Positions 6,905 through 16,503 of a DNA stretch of 64,000 nucleotides are shown in pieces. The DNA lies in contig DATMQA010000074.1 in assembly GCA_035566895.1 (NCBI GenBank), forward strand, positions 4,562 to 68,561. The letters run 5' to 3'. The notes beneath the pieces were generated by a model, which had not been told where the DNA came from, did not search any database, and saw only the letters and a list, made by a program, of their open reading frames with translations. The translations under genes and the position numbers were made by a program. The stretch's first letter is position 1. The number at the start of each line of letters is the position of its first letter. Origin of the DNA: DATMQA01 sp035566895. Lineage in GTDB: Bacteria > Verrucomicrobiota > Verrucomicrobiia > Limisphaerales > UBA8199.

Positions 6905-9115
6905 ATGAACGGCCCATCGAACAGCTCACCGGATTCTCGAGGGCCTGCTGACCGGTGGGTCTTCCTGTTTGCGCACCCGATTTCTCTTTGCCTGCTGCTG
7001 GTGGCACTCACACTGGCGGTGTACTGGCCGGTCCGGGAATTCGATTTTATCAACCTCGACGACCAGGAATACGTTGTCTCAAACCCGCGCGTGCAGGGAG
7101 GATTGACATGGGATGACATCGCCTGGGGATTCACGACGAGTTATGCAAGCAATTGGCATCCGGTAACCTGGTGTTCGCACATGCTGGACGCGGAGTTTTT
7201 TGGAACAGGCGCTGCCGGACCGCACGTCGTGAATTTGGCTTTTCATACCGCTAATGCGGTGTTGTTGTTCCTGTTTCTGAGAGCAAGGACGGGCGCGCAA
7301 TGGCGCAGCGCGCTTGTGGCTGCGGTATTTGCGCTCCACCCATTGCATGTCGAGTCAGTGGCATGGATTTCGGAACGCAAGGACGTGCTGAGCACATTTT
7401 TTGGACTCCTGGCGCTTGGGGCGTACGGAAAATACGCCAGCGCCAACCCGCCGATGGCCGGACCACCCTGTGACAGAGTATCCTCTTCGCTGCCTCCACA
7501 GTTTTGGTACGTGTGTGCGCTTGTGCTTTTCATGCTCGGCCTCATGGCGAAGCCGATGCTGGTAACTTTGCCATTCGTGATGTTGCTGCTCGATTACTGG
7601 CCGCTGCAGAGGATTCGCGCTGGAGGCCGTCCGGCATTCACCATTGGCCGATTGGTCTTCGAAAAATTGCCCTTTTTCGGCCTCAGCGCCGCTTCCTGTG
7701 TCATCACGTTCCTGGTACAAAAGCAGGCGGGAGCAGTTGACGCGCTGGCGCTTTCGCCGGGCGACCGCATTGCAAATGCCTTCGTCTCGTACGCCCGCTA
7801 TATGGGAAAAGCCGTGTGGCCGGGAAAGCTTGCCCTTCCCTACCCGCATCCCGGGCATTGGCCGGTCGTCACGGTGCTTTTCTCACTGGCGGTGGTAACC
7901 GGGGTCTGCGCCGTCGCGTATTGGCTCGGCCGCAAGCGTCGATTTTTGATTACGGGCTGGTTCTGGTTTCTCGGCACCTTGGTTCCTGCCATCGGCCTGG
8001 TCCAGGTGGGCACTCAATCGCTCGCTGACCGCTACACCTATGTGCCCCTGGTAGGATTGTTTGTCGCGCTCGTGTGGAGCGCTGCGGAACTGATGCGTTA
8101 CGGGAAACTGTCGCGAATTGCAGCTAGCGCGCTTGGCATCGTGCTGCTGGGTATTTGCGCGGTTCGAACGGCGACCCAGTTGAGTTACTGGCGGAACAGT
8201 GAAATCCTTTTCCGCCATTCCATCGCACTAACGCAGAACAACTCGGCCGCTTATGAGAGCCTGGGCAGCTATTTGTACACGCACGGACACACCGATGAGG
8301 CGGTTGAAGCTTTTCAGAAGGCGGTACAGATCAACCCAAAGGCCGAGCAAGCCTATGCCAGCCTCGGCCGTCACTTTTACCTGAAGGGCCACCTGGAGGA
8401 AGCGATGGACAACTATCGAAAGGCAATTCAGTTCAGGCCCAGGAGCCCGTATGCCTGGGACGGCGTTGGCAGCGTGTTCGCCAGGCAAAGGCAGTTCCCA
8501 CAGGCAATACAGGCATATGAGACTGCTCTGCGGCTGAATCCGGATTATGTTCAGGCACGCAACGATCTCGCTGTCGTGCTGGATGCGGTTGGCCGGACCG
8601 ACGAAGCGATCCACCAATACAACGAGGCCCTGCGCCTGGACCCCACCTCGGCTCAGGCGCACAACAACCTTGCCAACATCCTCCTCGTTAATGGCAAGGT
8701 GGACGAGGCGGTCACCCATTATCGACGAGCCCTGACGATCAATCCGAATTCAACAGACGCGCTCAATAACCTGGGCTTGGTCCTGGCAGACAGGAAACAG
8801 TACAGCGAGGCCCTCGCATGTTATGGGAGAGCGGCCGAACTCGCTCCGCGTGACGCCCAGCCTCGCTGCAAACTCGGCGACGTCTTGACGGAAACGGGTC
8901 ACGTTGCCGATGCGCTCGGGCAATATACCGAGGCGGTGCGTTTGCAACCTGACTGTGCGGAGGCCCATTATGGTCTGGGCGCCTCCCTAGCGCGGTTGGG
9001 CCGGCGAGAGGAAGCCCTCCCACAACTTGCCGAAGCCGTGCGGCTTAAGCCGGGTTACGCCGAAGCCAGACGCTATCTCGAACAACTCCAGCCCGCAGAC
9101 CCGACGCCGAAATGA
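6905..9115 (+). CDS. Polytopic GT-C-like membrane protein with C-terminal TPR array
   Basis: A 736-residue protein in two parts. Residues ~20-420 hold roughly ten hydrophobic segments. After the first comes FINLDDQEYV with the Asp-Asp pair expected for GT-C transferases, then SNWHPVTWCSHMLD and ALHPLHVESVAWISERKD, signatures shared with the TMTC/O-mannosyltransferase-like group. Residues ~445-730 are about eight tetratricopeptide repeats (for example AYESLGSYLYTHG, AHNNLANILLVNGK, ALNNLGLVLADRKQ), probably extracytoplasmic. The family is thought to transfer sugars from lipid-linked donors to secreted proteins; here that role is inferred. It precedes galE by 91 bp, in a neighbourhood rich in sugar-nucleotide enzymes. 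Alternative: a TPR membrane scaffold without catalysis. Confidence 0.85.
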   Translation: MNGPSNSSPDSRGPADRWVFLFAHPISLCLLLVALTLAVYWPVREFDFINLDDQEYVVSNPRVQGGLTWDDIAWGFTTSYASNWHPVTWCSHMLDAEFFGTGAAGPHVVNLAFHTANAVLLFLFLRARTGAQWRSALVAAVFALHPLHVESVAWISERKDVLSTFFGLLALGAYGKYASANPPMAGPPCDRVSSSLPPQFWYVCALVLFMLGLMAKPMLVTLPFVMLLLDYWPLQRIRAGGRPAFTIGRLVFEKLPFFGLSAASCVITFLVQKQAGAVDALALSPGDRIANAFVSYARYMGKAVWPGKLALPYPHPGHWPVVTVLFSLAVVTGVCAVAYWLGRKRRFLITGWFWFLGTLVPAIGLVQVGTQSLADRYTYVPLVGLFVALVWSAAELMRYGKLSRIAASALGIVLLGICAVRTATQLSYWRNSEILFRHSIALTQNNSAAYESLGSYLYTHGHTDEAVEAFQKAVQINPKAEQAYASLGRHFYLKGHLEEAMDNYRKAIQFRPRSPYAWDGVGSVFARQRQFPQAIQAYETALRLNPDYVQARNDLAVVLDAVGRTDEAIHQYNEALRLDPTSAQAHNNLANILLVNGKVDEAVTHYRRALTINPNSTDALNNLGLVLADRKQYSEALACYGRAAELAPRDAQPRCKLGDVLTETGHVADALGQYTEAVRLQPDCAEAHYGLGASLARLGRREEALPQLAEAVRLKPGYAEARRYLEQLQPADPTPK

Positions 9116-9206
9116 ACGACGTACCTTTCGGGTCCCTGCGGCGAATCCGGCGTTTTTCCGTTTTTACCGTTGAGCGAGGCACGCACGGCGGCTAGCTTAG
9201 CGGCCC

Positions 9207-10178
9207 ATGAATGTCTTAGTCACCGGCGGGGCGGGTTACATAGGGAGCATCTGCGCGGAGAAGTTGCTGGATTCGGGTCACACCGTGACGGTGTATGACG
9301 ATCTGAGCGAAGGCCACCGCTCGGCGGTGGACGCGCGCGCGCGCTTCATTCTGGGCTGGCCCGAGACGGAACATGACATCCGGAAGGCGGTTGAGGCAGC
9401 CCGGCCAGAAGCCATCCTGCATTTTGCGGCCAACGCGCTGGTCGGCGAATCGATGGCCGACCCGGGAAAGTACTTCCGCAATAACGTCGCCAATGGCCTC
9501 AAGCTGCTGGAGGCGGCTTTGGCCGTGGGAGTCAAAAAGTTCGTCTTCAGCTCCACCTGCGCCACGTACGGACCACCTGACCGGGTGCCGATGACGGAGG
9601 ATTTGCCCCAGCACCCGATCAACCCGTACGGAGAATCGAAGCTGATGTTCGAGCGGATGTTGCGCTGGTACCAGCAGTTACGGGGTTTGGACTTTGTGGC
9701 GTTCCGCTATTTCAATGCTGCCGGCGCCAGCGAGAAATTCGGGGAACACCATCGGACCGAGACGCACCTGATTCCCAATGTGTTGAAGGTACCGCTAGGC
9801 CAGTCCGACCATTGCGAAATTTACGGGACCGATTATCCGACACCCGACGGCACTTGCATTCGGGATTACATTCACATCAGCGACCTGGCGGATGCCCATA
9901 TCCTGGCGCTGGAACCAGGCAAGCAAGGGTTTTACAATCTAGGAAATGGGGACGGTTATTCGGTGCGCCAGGTTATTCAGATGTGCGAGCAGGTGACCGG
10001 CAGCAGGATTCCGGCCCACGAGAAGCCCCGCCGGCCAGGCGACCCGCCCAAGCTGGTTGCTTCCGCCCAAAAGGCAATACGGGAACTGGGGTGGACACCG
10101 CGATATCCGAAGCTGGAGGACATCGTCAGGACCGCTTGGGAGTGGCACAGGAAGCATCCCAAGGGCTACGCGGATTAG
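9207..10178 (+). CDS. galE: UDP-glucose 4-epimerase
   Basis: A 323-residue extended SDR matching GalE in length and motifs. TGGAGYIGS (residues ~6-14) binds NAD, VYDDLSEGHRSAV follows, HFAANALVGESM and FSSTCATYG supply the catalytic Ser/Thr, and NPYGESK carries the YxxxK-type Tyr/Lys. FRYFNAAGAS and RDYIHISDLADAH are GalE signatures. It interconverts UDP-glucose and UDP-galactose in the cytoplasm, feeding exopolysaccharide and lipid-linked sugars. The 91-bp gap upstream contains TTGAGC-17 bp-TAGCTT ending just before the ATG, a weak promoter candidate. Confidence 0.93.
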   Translation: MNVLVTGGAGYIGSICAEKLLDSGHTVTVYDDLSEGHRSAVDARARFILGWPETEHDIRKAVEAARPEAILHFAANALVGESMADPGKYFRNNVANGLKLLEAALAVGVKKFVFSSTCATYGPPDRVPMTEDLPQHPINPYGESKLMFERMLRWYQQLRGLDFVAFRYFNAAGASEKFGEHHRTETHLIPNVLKVPLGQSDHCEIYGTDYPTPDGTCIRDYIHISDLADAHILALEPGKQGFYNLGNGDGYSVRQVIQMCEQVTGSRIPAHEKPRRPGDPPKLVASAQKAIRELGWTPRYPKLEDIVRTAWEWHRKHPKGYAD

Positions 10179-10269
10179 GAGAAAGGAGTTAACTCAGTTA
10201 AAAGGGTTAATTGAGCATTCACCGGTCAGAGTTTGCACTTAGACAAGGTTCCTTCTATAACCAGGGCGC

Positions 10270-10911
10270 ATGTTGAAAGCATTTGCCGCCTGGTCAGGAG
10301 CGCTCAAAACCTGGTACGTGGCCGCCCTTTCCAAGGGGGGCTATTGGGCGGTAGCTTTGCTCATGGCTATGGAAAGCTCGCTGGTCCCGTTGCCGAGCGA
10401 GTTTGTAATTCCCCCGGCTGCCTACTGGGCACACACCGGCCGGATTCCAATTAGCCTGGCCCAAATCATAATCGCCGGGGCGCTCGGCTCCTGGGTCGGC
10501 GCGACCCTGATGTATTTGGCCGCGCGCTGGGCGGGCCGGCCGCTCATCATGCGGTATGGCCGTTTTGCGCTTATTCCTCCCGAGAAAGTCGAAGGCGCTG
10601 AACGCTGGGCCGCCCATTACGGCTCGCTGGGCATCTTCATTTCCCGACTTCTGCCGGTAGTGCGGCACTTGATCGGGATCCCGGCCGGGATCGTGCGAAT
10701 GAACTATAAAGCCTTCTCGCTCTTCACCCTGTTGGGCTCCGGGCTCTGGTGCTCGGTGCTTTGCTATATCGGCATCAAAATGGGCCAGGATGAGAGACTG
10801 ATGAAGGGCGAATTACACCGGATTTCACTATGGTTGGGCGGCGCGATACTGGTCTTGGGGGGGATGTACTATGTATTTGTCCACAAGCACATGAGGAAAC
10901 GTGATGCGTAA
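10270..10911 (+). CDS. DedA family membrane protein
   Basis: A 213-residue polytopic protein of the DedA/SNARE-associated (VTT-domain) family. Characteristic pieces are MESSLVPLPSEFV with the conserved acidic residue and prolines (residues ~36-48), a Gly-rich GALGSWVGATLMY segment, and FISRLLPVVRHLIGIPAG near residues 131-148 with the functionally important Arg residues. A final hydrophobic helix lies around residue 185. DedA proteins are lipid transporters or scramblases needed for membrane and proton-motive-force homeostasis; some recycle undecaprenyl phosphate. The 91-bp gap after galE suggests its own start or a short operon. A heptamer array (10896-10915) overlaps the 3' end of the gene. 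Confidence 0.9.
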   Translation: MLKAFAAWSGALKTWYVAALSKGGYWAVALLMAMESSLVPLPSEFVIPPAAYWAHTGRIPISLAQIIIAGALGSWVGATLMYLAARWAGRPLIMRYGRFALIPPEKVEGAERWAAHYGSLGIFISRLLPVVRHLIGIPAGIVRMNYKAFSLFTLLGSGLWCSVLCYIGIKMGQDERLMKGELHRISLWLGGAILVLGGMYYVFVHKHMRKRDA

Positions 10912-11040
10912 ATTGCAAGGTGAGGTTTAATGCGAAGGCGTTGTACCCGTTGTCGTGAAAATATTTGGCTGTGACACATAGTTCATACCCTACGTTCGCC
11001 TCAAACCGTACTATAAAGTTCACGCATCACGGTTCACGTC
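10896..11040. repeat. 145-bp element with inverted heptamer-array ends
   Basis: The left end GAAACGTGATGCGTAAA (from 10896) and right end GTTCACGCATCACGGTTC (to ~11036) share the exact inverted 9-mer GTGATGCGT/ACGCATCAC. The element begins inside the last codons of the DedA gene and occupies most of the 210-bp gap before the next gene. The remainder of the gap shows nothing recognisable. Confidence 0.65.
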
Positions 11041-11121
11041 CTCGCCCGCGTTTGGCACCGCATTTGGCGCCCATTTGGCCTTTGACGAAAAGGCCAGGAA
11101 TGGTTACGCTTGGCTGCGAAA

Positions 11122-12174
11122 ATGAGAGTCAGGCTTTCAAGTTCCCGGCCGTTAAGTTTGGCCCTGGCGGTTTTAGGGCTGGCCGGCTTAACCTGGTGCC
11201 GAGCCCAGACCCAGGGCCGGGGTGAATCTCCCCAGTCCAGCGACACCCACAGCCGCACCAACTCGAACTCCGTCGGCGGCCGGAACAGCCTCCAGCAGCT
11301 GGAGGATGCTTTGAGCAAGTCGTTCCAGTCTTTTTCACCCGGAAACACCGCCGAAAGTCTGACTCCGCCAACGTTCTATCCGCCCCCCCGACCGGTTACA
11401 CCCTCTCCGCGGTTGCGAGAACGGCGAAAGGACTTGTTGTCCCTGAGCGTGGAGGAGTTGCTGATGCCGGACGCGCCCGGAGAAGATAATTTCAAACTGC
11501 CAGGGAACAAAAACGAGCTTTCGGGCAAAAAGTCCTTTTGGGAACAGTATTACGAGGATTTGACCCGCCCACGTACTGACCCGAGCAAGGCCGGCGCGGC
11601 GAAGGAAAAAAACCTCCGAAGCGGCCGCAAAACCGCAAGTTCCAGTCTCGAGCCAGAATACAAGGACGACCCGGACTTGCCCAGCGGCATTCGGGAGAAC
11701 GAAAAAAAACTAAAGGACCTGCTGGCCGAACAGACCGGCGTCAGGACCCTGGATTTGCCCATCCCCAGCCGAACCACGTTTGCCGATTTCTTCGGCTTGG
11801 GTGAAAAAACTGTTTCCCCCGAGGACCAAAAGGCGCACAAGGAGTATATGGAGAAATATCGGCAATTGTTAGGAGCGAATTCAATCCCGCCGCCGAGTCC
11901 CCTTAACCCGCTTAACCCGTTTGGCCCGGCCGACCCATCGCTGCACTTGGCTCCAAACGGCGGCCTCGGGGGCTTTCCAGGTGCTTTCGGACAGGCGGCA
12001 ACCTCCGGAAATCCTGCCGGGATGGATGCGCTTCTGCATCCTGGCGCCTTGCCGGATATCAATGCCCGCGTGCTCAACCAATGGAACCCGTTTTACGTTG
12101 CTCCCAAGTTTGAACCGCCGAAACCAGCGCCGTTGGTCGTCCCGACGGTTCAAGCGCCGAAGCGGGTGTTTTGA
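11122..12174 (+). CDS. Secreted proline-rich hypothetical protein
   Basis: About 350 residues, starting at the ATG at 11122; an in-frame TTG at 11110 is less likely. The N-terminus is a clear signal peptide (basic start, then LSLALAVLGLAGLTW). The rest is low-complexity: Ser/Asn-rich at 30-60, Pro-rich (FYPPPRPVTPSPR), charged with many Lys/Glu at 130-210, and Pro/Asn/Gly-rich at 240-354. There are no cysteines after the leader, no obvious fold and no catalytic motif. An extended periplasmic or surface protein is likely. It converges with moeA, ending 49 bp from that gene. I do not recognise a family. Confidence 0.75.
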   Translation: MRVRLSSSRPLSLALAVLGLAGLTWCRAQTQGRGESPQSSDTHSRTNSNSVGGRNSLQQLEDALSKSFQSFSPGNTAESLTPPTFYPPPRPVTPSPRLRERRKDLLSLSVEELLMPDAPGEDNFKLPGNKNELSGKKSFWEQYYEDLTRPRTDPSKAGAAKEKNLRSGRKTASSSLEPEYKDDPDLPSGIRENEKKLKDLLAEQTGVRTLDLPIPSRTTFADFFGLGEKTVSPEDQKAHKEYMEKYRQLLGANSIPPPSPLNPLNPFGPADPSLHLAPNGGLGGFPGAFGQAATSGNPAGMDALLHPGALPDINARVLNQWNPFYVAPKFEPPKPAPLVVPTVQAPKRVF

Positions 12175-12223
12175 GGTCAGACGCGAAACATGAATTCAGG
12201 TTTCACGTCAGGCACCTTTCGTT

Positions 12224-13429
12224 TCACTCCCATCTCAGAACCATCACCGTCGTTCCTCCCGCCAGCGTGGTTCGCGGCGGCACGTCCACCAGGCCATTGG
12301 CCGCGGCCAACGAACTCAACACGTGCGAGGCCTGCACCCCCGCCGAACAAACTTTTCCACCGGGCTCAACTTTTACCCGAACGAAGTGCCGGCGTTCGCC
12401 TGGATTGCTTAACGGCTCGGCCAATGTGCCTGGATGCGCCGGCAACGAGAGGTCCGAGGCTCCCTGCCAGCGAAGCAGAGCGGACCGCACCAGCAACAAA
12501 AAGGTTACGAACGCCGAAACCGGGTTGCCGGGCAGGCCGAACAGGAATTTTTCGTTCCTGCGCCCAAAAACAAAAGGGCGGCCCGGCTTAATCGCTACCT
12601 TCCAGAACTGCAGCTCCCCGCCTGCTTCAGCGAAGGCTCGCTTGATGAAATCCATTTCGCCGACGGATACGCCCCCCGACGTCACCACCAGGTCGCATTG
12701 ATCAAAGGCCTGTAACAGCGCCTCCCGGGTCGAGTCCAGCGCATCACCTACGAGAGGAAAGACTTTCGGGATGCCGCCGGCGCCCCCCACGAGGGCGGCC
12801 AGACCGAGCCGGTTGCTTTCGTACACCTGGCCAGGCGCTAATTTCTGGCCTGGCTCTTTCAGTTCCGAACCGGTCGCTACCAGGCCAACCAGCGGACGCC
12901 GGCCCACGCTGATTTGTTCACAGCCCGTAGCCGCCAGGAGGCTCAGTCGGCCAGGGGTGAGCACCGTCCCGGCTGAGGCGAGCGGCTGGCCGCGCCGCAC
13001 ATCCTCTCCCCGCAATCGGATGTTCTCCCAAGGCCGCACCGCGCCGAGAATCAGCACCTCATCTTGCGCACCGGGCCCCACCCGCGCCTCTTCCTGCATG
13101 ACCACCGCGTCCGTCCCAGCCGGCAAGGGAGAGCCGGTGAAAAGACGGACACAACTGCCGGGCGAGACCTGGCCGGCGAAGGTCTCTCCTGCGGCAACTC
13201 TGCCAGCCTGGCGCAAGCGCACGGGCGACTCGGGTTTGGCAAGGGCAACATCGGTCGAGCGCACGGCGTAACCGTCCATGGAGGAATTGTCGAACGGTGG
13301 CAGGTCGATGGGCGAGAAGGCCGGTTGGGCCAGCACTCGGCCGTGCGCTTCCTTCAGATTGATGCGTTCGGCGATGGGCGGAGGGAGAGTCGCCAAGATG
13401 CGCGCAAGGGCGTCTTCCAGTTCGAGCAT
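12224..13429 (-). CDS. moeA: Molybdopterin molybdenumtransferase
   Basis: A 401-residue MoeA, normal length. LPPFDNSSMDGYAV (residues ~43-56) is the family hallmark near the active site; TGSELKEPGQKL, TSGGVSVGEMDF and GLPGNPVSAFV mark the MoaB/MogA-like nucleotide-binding domain. It inserts molybdate into adenylylated molybdopterin to finish the molybdenum cofactor. No other moa/moe gene is in the window. It lies 77 bp downstream of the PilB-like ATPase on the same strand and may be co-transcribed, though no functional link is apparent. The first codons overlap nothing else, so the ATG at 13429 is a good start. Confidence 0.95.
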   Translation of the reverse strand: MLELEDALARILATLPPPIAERINLKEAHGRVLAQPAFSPIDLPPFDNSSMDGYAVRSTDVALAKPESPVRLRQAGRVAAGETFAGQVSPGSCVRLFTGSPLPAGTDAVVMQEEARVGPGAQDEVLILGAVRPWENIRLRGEDVRRGQPLASAGTVLTPGRLSLLAATGCEQISVGRRPLVGLVATGSELKEPGQKLAPGQVYESNRLGLAALVGGAGGIPKVFPLVGDALDSTREALLQAFDQCDLVVTSGGVSVGEMDFIKRAFAEAGGELQFWKVAIKPGRPFVFGRRNEKFLFGLPGNPVSAFVTFLLLVRSALLRWQGASDLSLPAHPGTLAEPLSNPGERRHFVRVKVEPGGKVCSAGVQASHVLSSLAAANGLVDVPPRTTLAGGTTVMVLRWE

Positions 13430-13506
13430 GAGGAACAGTGGAACAGCCGGGTAGAGGTGACAAGGGGGAACGTGCTGCCTGCGCCCAAGCCGCCTCCCTC
13501 GTTACG

Positions 13507-15243
<1,737 letters not shown>

Positions 15244-15252
15244 AGAGATCGT

Positions 15253-16101
15253 TTAGCGGAAAGCCTTGCGGATGTTTTTGACCAGTTCGGGCGGGGGTAC
15301 CAGATAAAAGAGCAGGCGCTGGTTGGTGGCGGCTGCCAGTTCTTTCGCGGCTTGCTGGTTGAAGGGATTGGCTGTTGCCACCAGGATGGATTTGCTCATC
15401 CGATCAAACGGTATCACGCACCAGCGCTGGCAGGTTTCCGCCGGGAAACTTCGCGCTAGGTCCATATCCGCATCATACAGGTTGAGTGGCAGATAGGCAA
15501 AACGCGATTTGTCACAGAGCAGCTTCAACGCTTTGTCCGTAGGCATAATCCCCTTGTCGGTCAGCATTTGCACAAACGGCTCGATCACTCCACCCGGCGG
15601 TCCCACCAGGTCCGGCTTCGGCCAACACAGGTCGAAATCGCCCGCGGTGATCAGCTTGCTTTCGACAAAGAGCTTGTGCATAGCCACGCGCCCATCTTCC
15701 ACCTCGAGCGGGGACCCGTGAGTCCGTGGTCTGGCCAGGCTGGTCGTGTCTCCTGTCCGGTTGCTCGCGAGCGTCGGCTCGGGCAAAGGGTCCACCGGAA
15801 AATTGTTGGCTTTGGTCTCGATCTCCTTGAGAGCCGCCTGGACATCGGGATCATTGGGCCGGCGTTGCAAGATGGTCTCATATTCCAAAATGGCCGAGGA
15901 AAGCTGGCCCATCTGCACATAGGCCTGCGCAATGCGCTTGGAAGTGCCGATAATCTCGTCTTCGCGGCCCAACTTGGTATAGGCTTCCTTAAGAATCTCC
16001 AGAGATTGATAGTCGTTGGGCTGCGATTGAGTGATCACCTCGAACATCTCGATCGTCTGCCCCAACTGGGCTTCTTCACTCGGGCTAAGCGTGGTCACCA
16101 T
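15253..16101 (-). CDS. TPR plus MshEN (GspE N-terminal) domain protein
   Basis: About 282 residues from the ATG at 16101 (MVTTLSPSEEAQLG). The open frame runs on to 16323, but that extension is encoded by a repeat-rich segment and is unlikely to be translated. Residues ~10-95 contain TPR-like helices (NDYQSLEILKEAYTKLG, GQLSSAILEYETILQ). Residues ~140-282 resemble the MshEN domain of GspE/PilB: VESKLITAGDFD, then LPLNLYDADMDLARSFP and ILVATANPFNQQAAKEL. There is no ATPase core. Directly upstream of the ATPase gene (9 bp), it probably acts as a regulator or assembly partner of it, perhaps as a second ligand sensor; this is inference. Confidence 0.8.
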   Translation of the reverse strand: MVTTLSPSEEAQLGQTIEMFEVITQSQPNDYQSLEILKEAYTKLGREDEIIGTSKRIAQAYVQMGQLSSAILEYETILQRRPNDPDVQAALKEIETKANNFPVDPLPEPTLASNRTGDTTSLARPRTHGSPLEVEDGRVAMHKLFVESKLITAGDFDLCWPKPDLVGPPGGVIEPFVQMLTDKGIMPTDKALKLLCDKSRFAYLPLNLYDADMDLARSFPAETCQRWCVIPFDRMSKSILVATANPFNQQAAKELAAATNQRLLFYLVPPPELVKNIRKAFR

Positions 16102-16207
16102 GCTATTTAATTTGGCCCGAGCAGCCGTTTGCAGGCCATCGCCGAAGACATTTCGGTAGCCGGGCAAGGCTTTGACAGCAAACTCCTGGCCAACTCGGGA
16201 GGAATCG

Positions 16208-16380
16208 GAGGATTGGGGTAAGGAGCGTTGGAGCTGGGGTATTGGAGTGAAGCGTGTTGGAAAGCTCAAGAAACCAGCGATTCGGCGTTTCTGCCGCTCC
16301 TGCAGCCAACCAGCAACTCCCATATTCCATCACTCCCTGCCCCGGCACCCCATACCCCGACACTCCATTCCTCAGACACT
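16208..16380. repeat. Inverted GGAGTG/CACTCC heptamer-type repeat pair
   Basis: The left half (16208-16258) is made of GGGTATTGGAGTG-like units; the right half (16320-16378) is made of the complementary CACTCC/ACCCC units. They flank a 60-bp core. Similar units occur at 29795-29982. This fills most of the 400-bp gap between the divergent MshEN gene and the debranching-enzyme gene; no promoter is clear. Confidence 0.6.
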
Positions 16381-16503
16381 TCTGCCTAATTTTTAAACGT
16401 CGAGGGGTTGCATTCCCGGGCCAAGTCGCCAATGCTGTGCGGGGTCGAGAGCGTTTAACCGCGCTTTTGGAGCAGCCACCCTGTGCAGCCATTGGTTACA
16501 ATT

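Noticed and set aside
16102..16323. Extended N-terminus of the MshEN/TPR protein
   Set aside because: It is encoded by the GGAGTG/CACTCC repeat segment and adds no domain.
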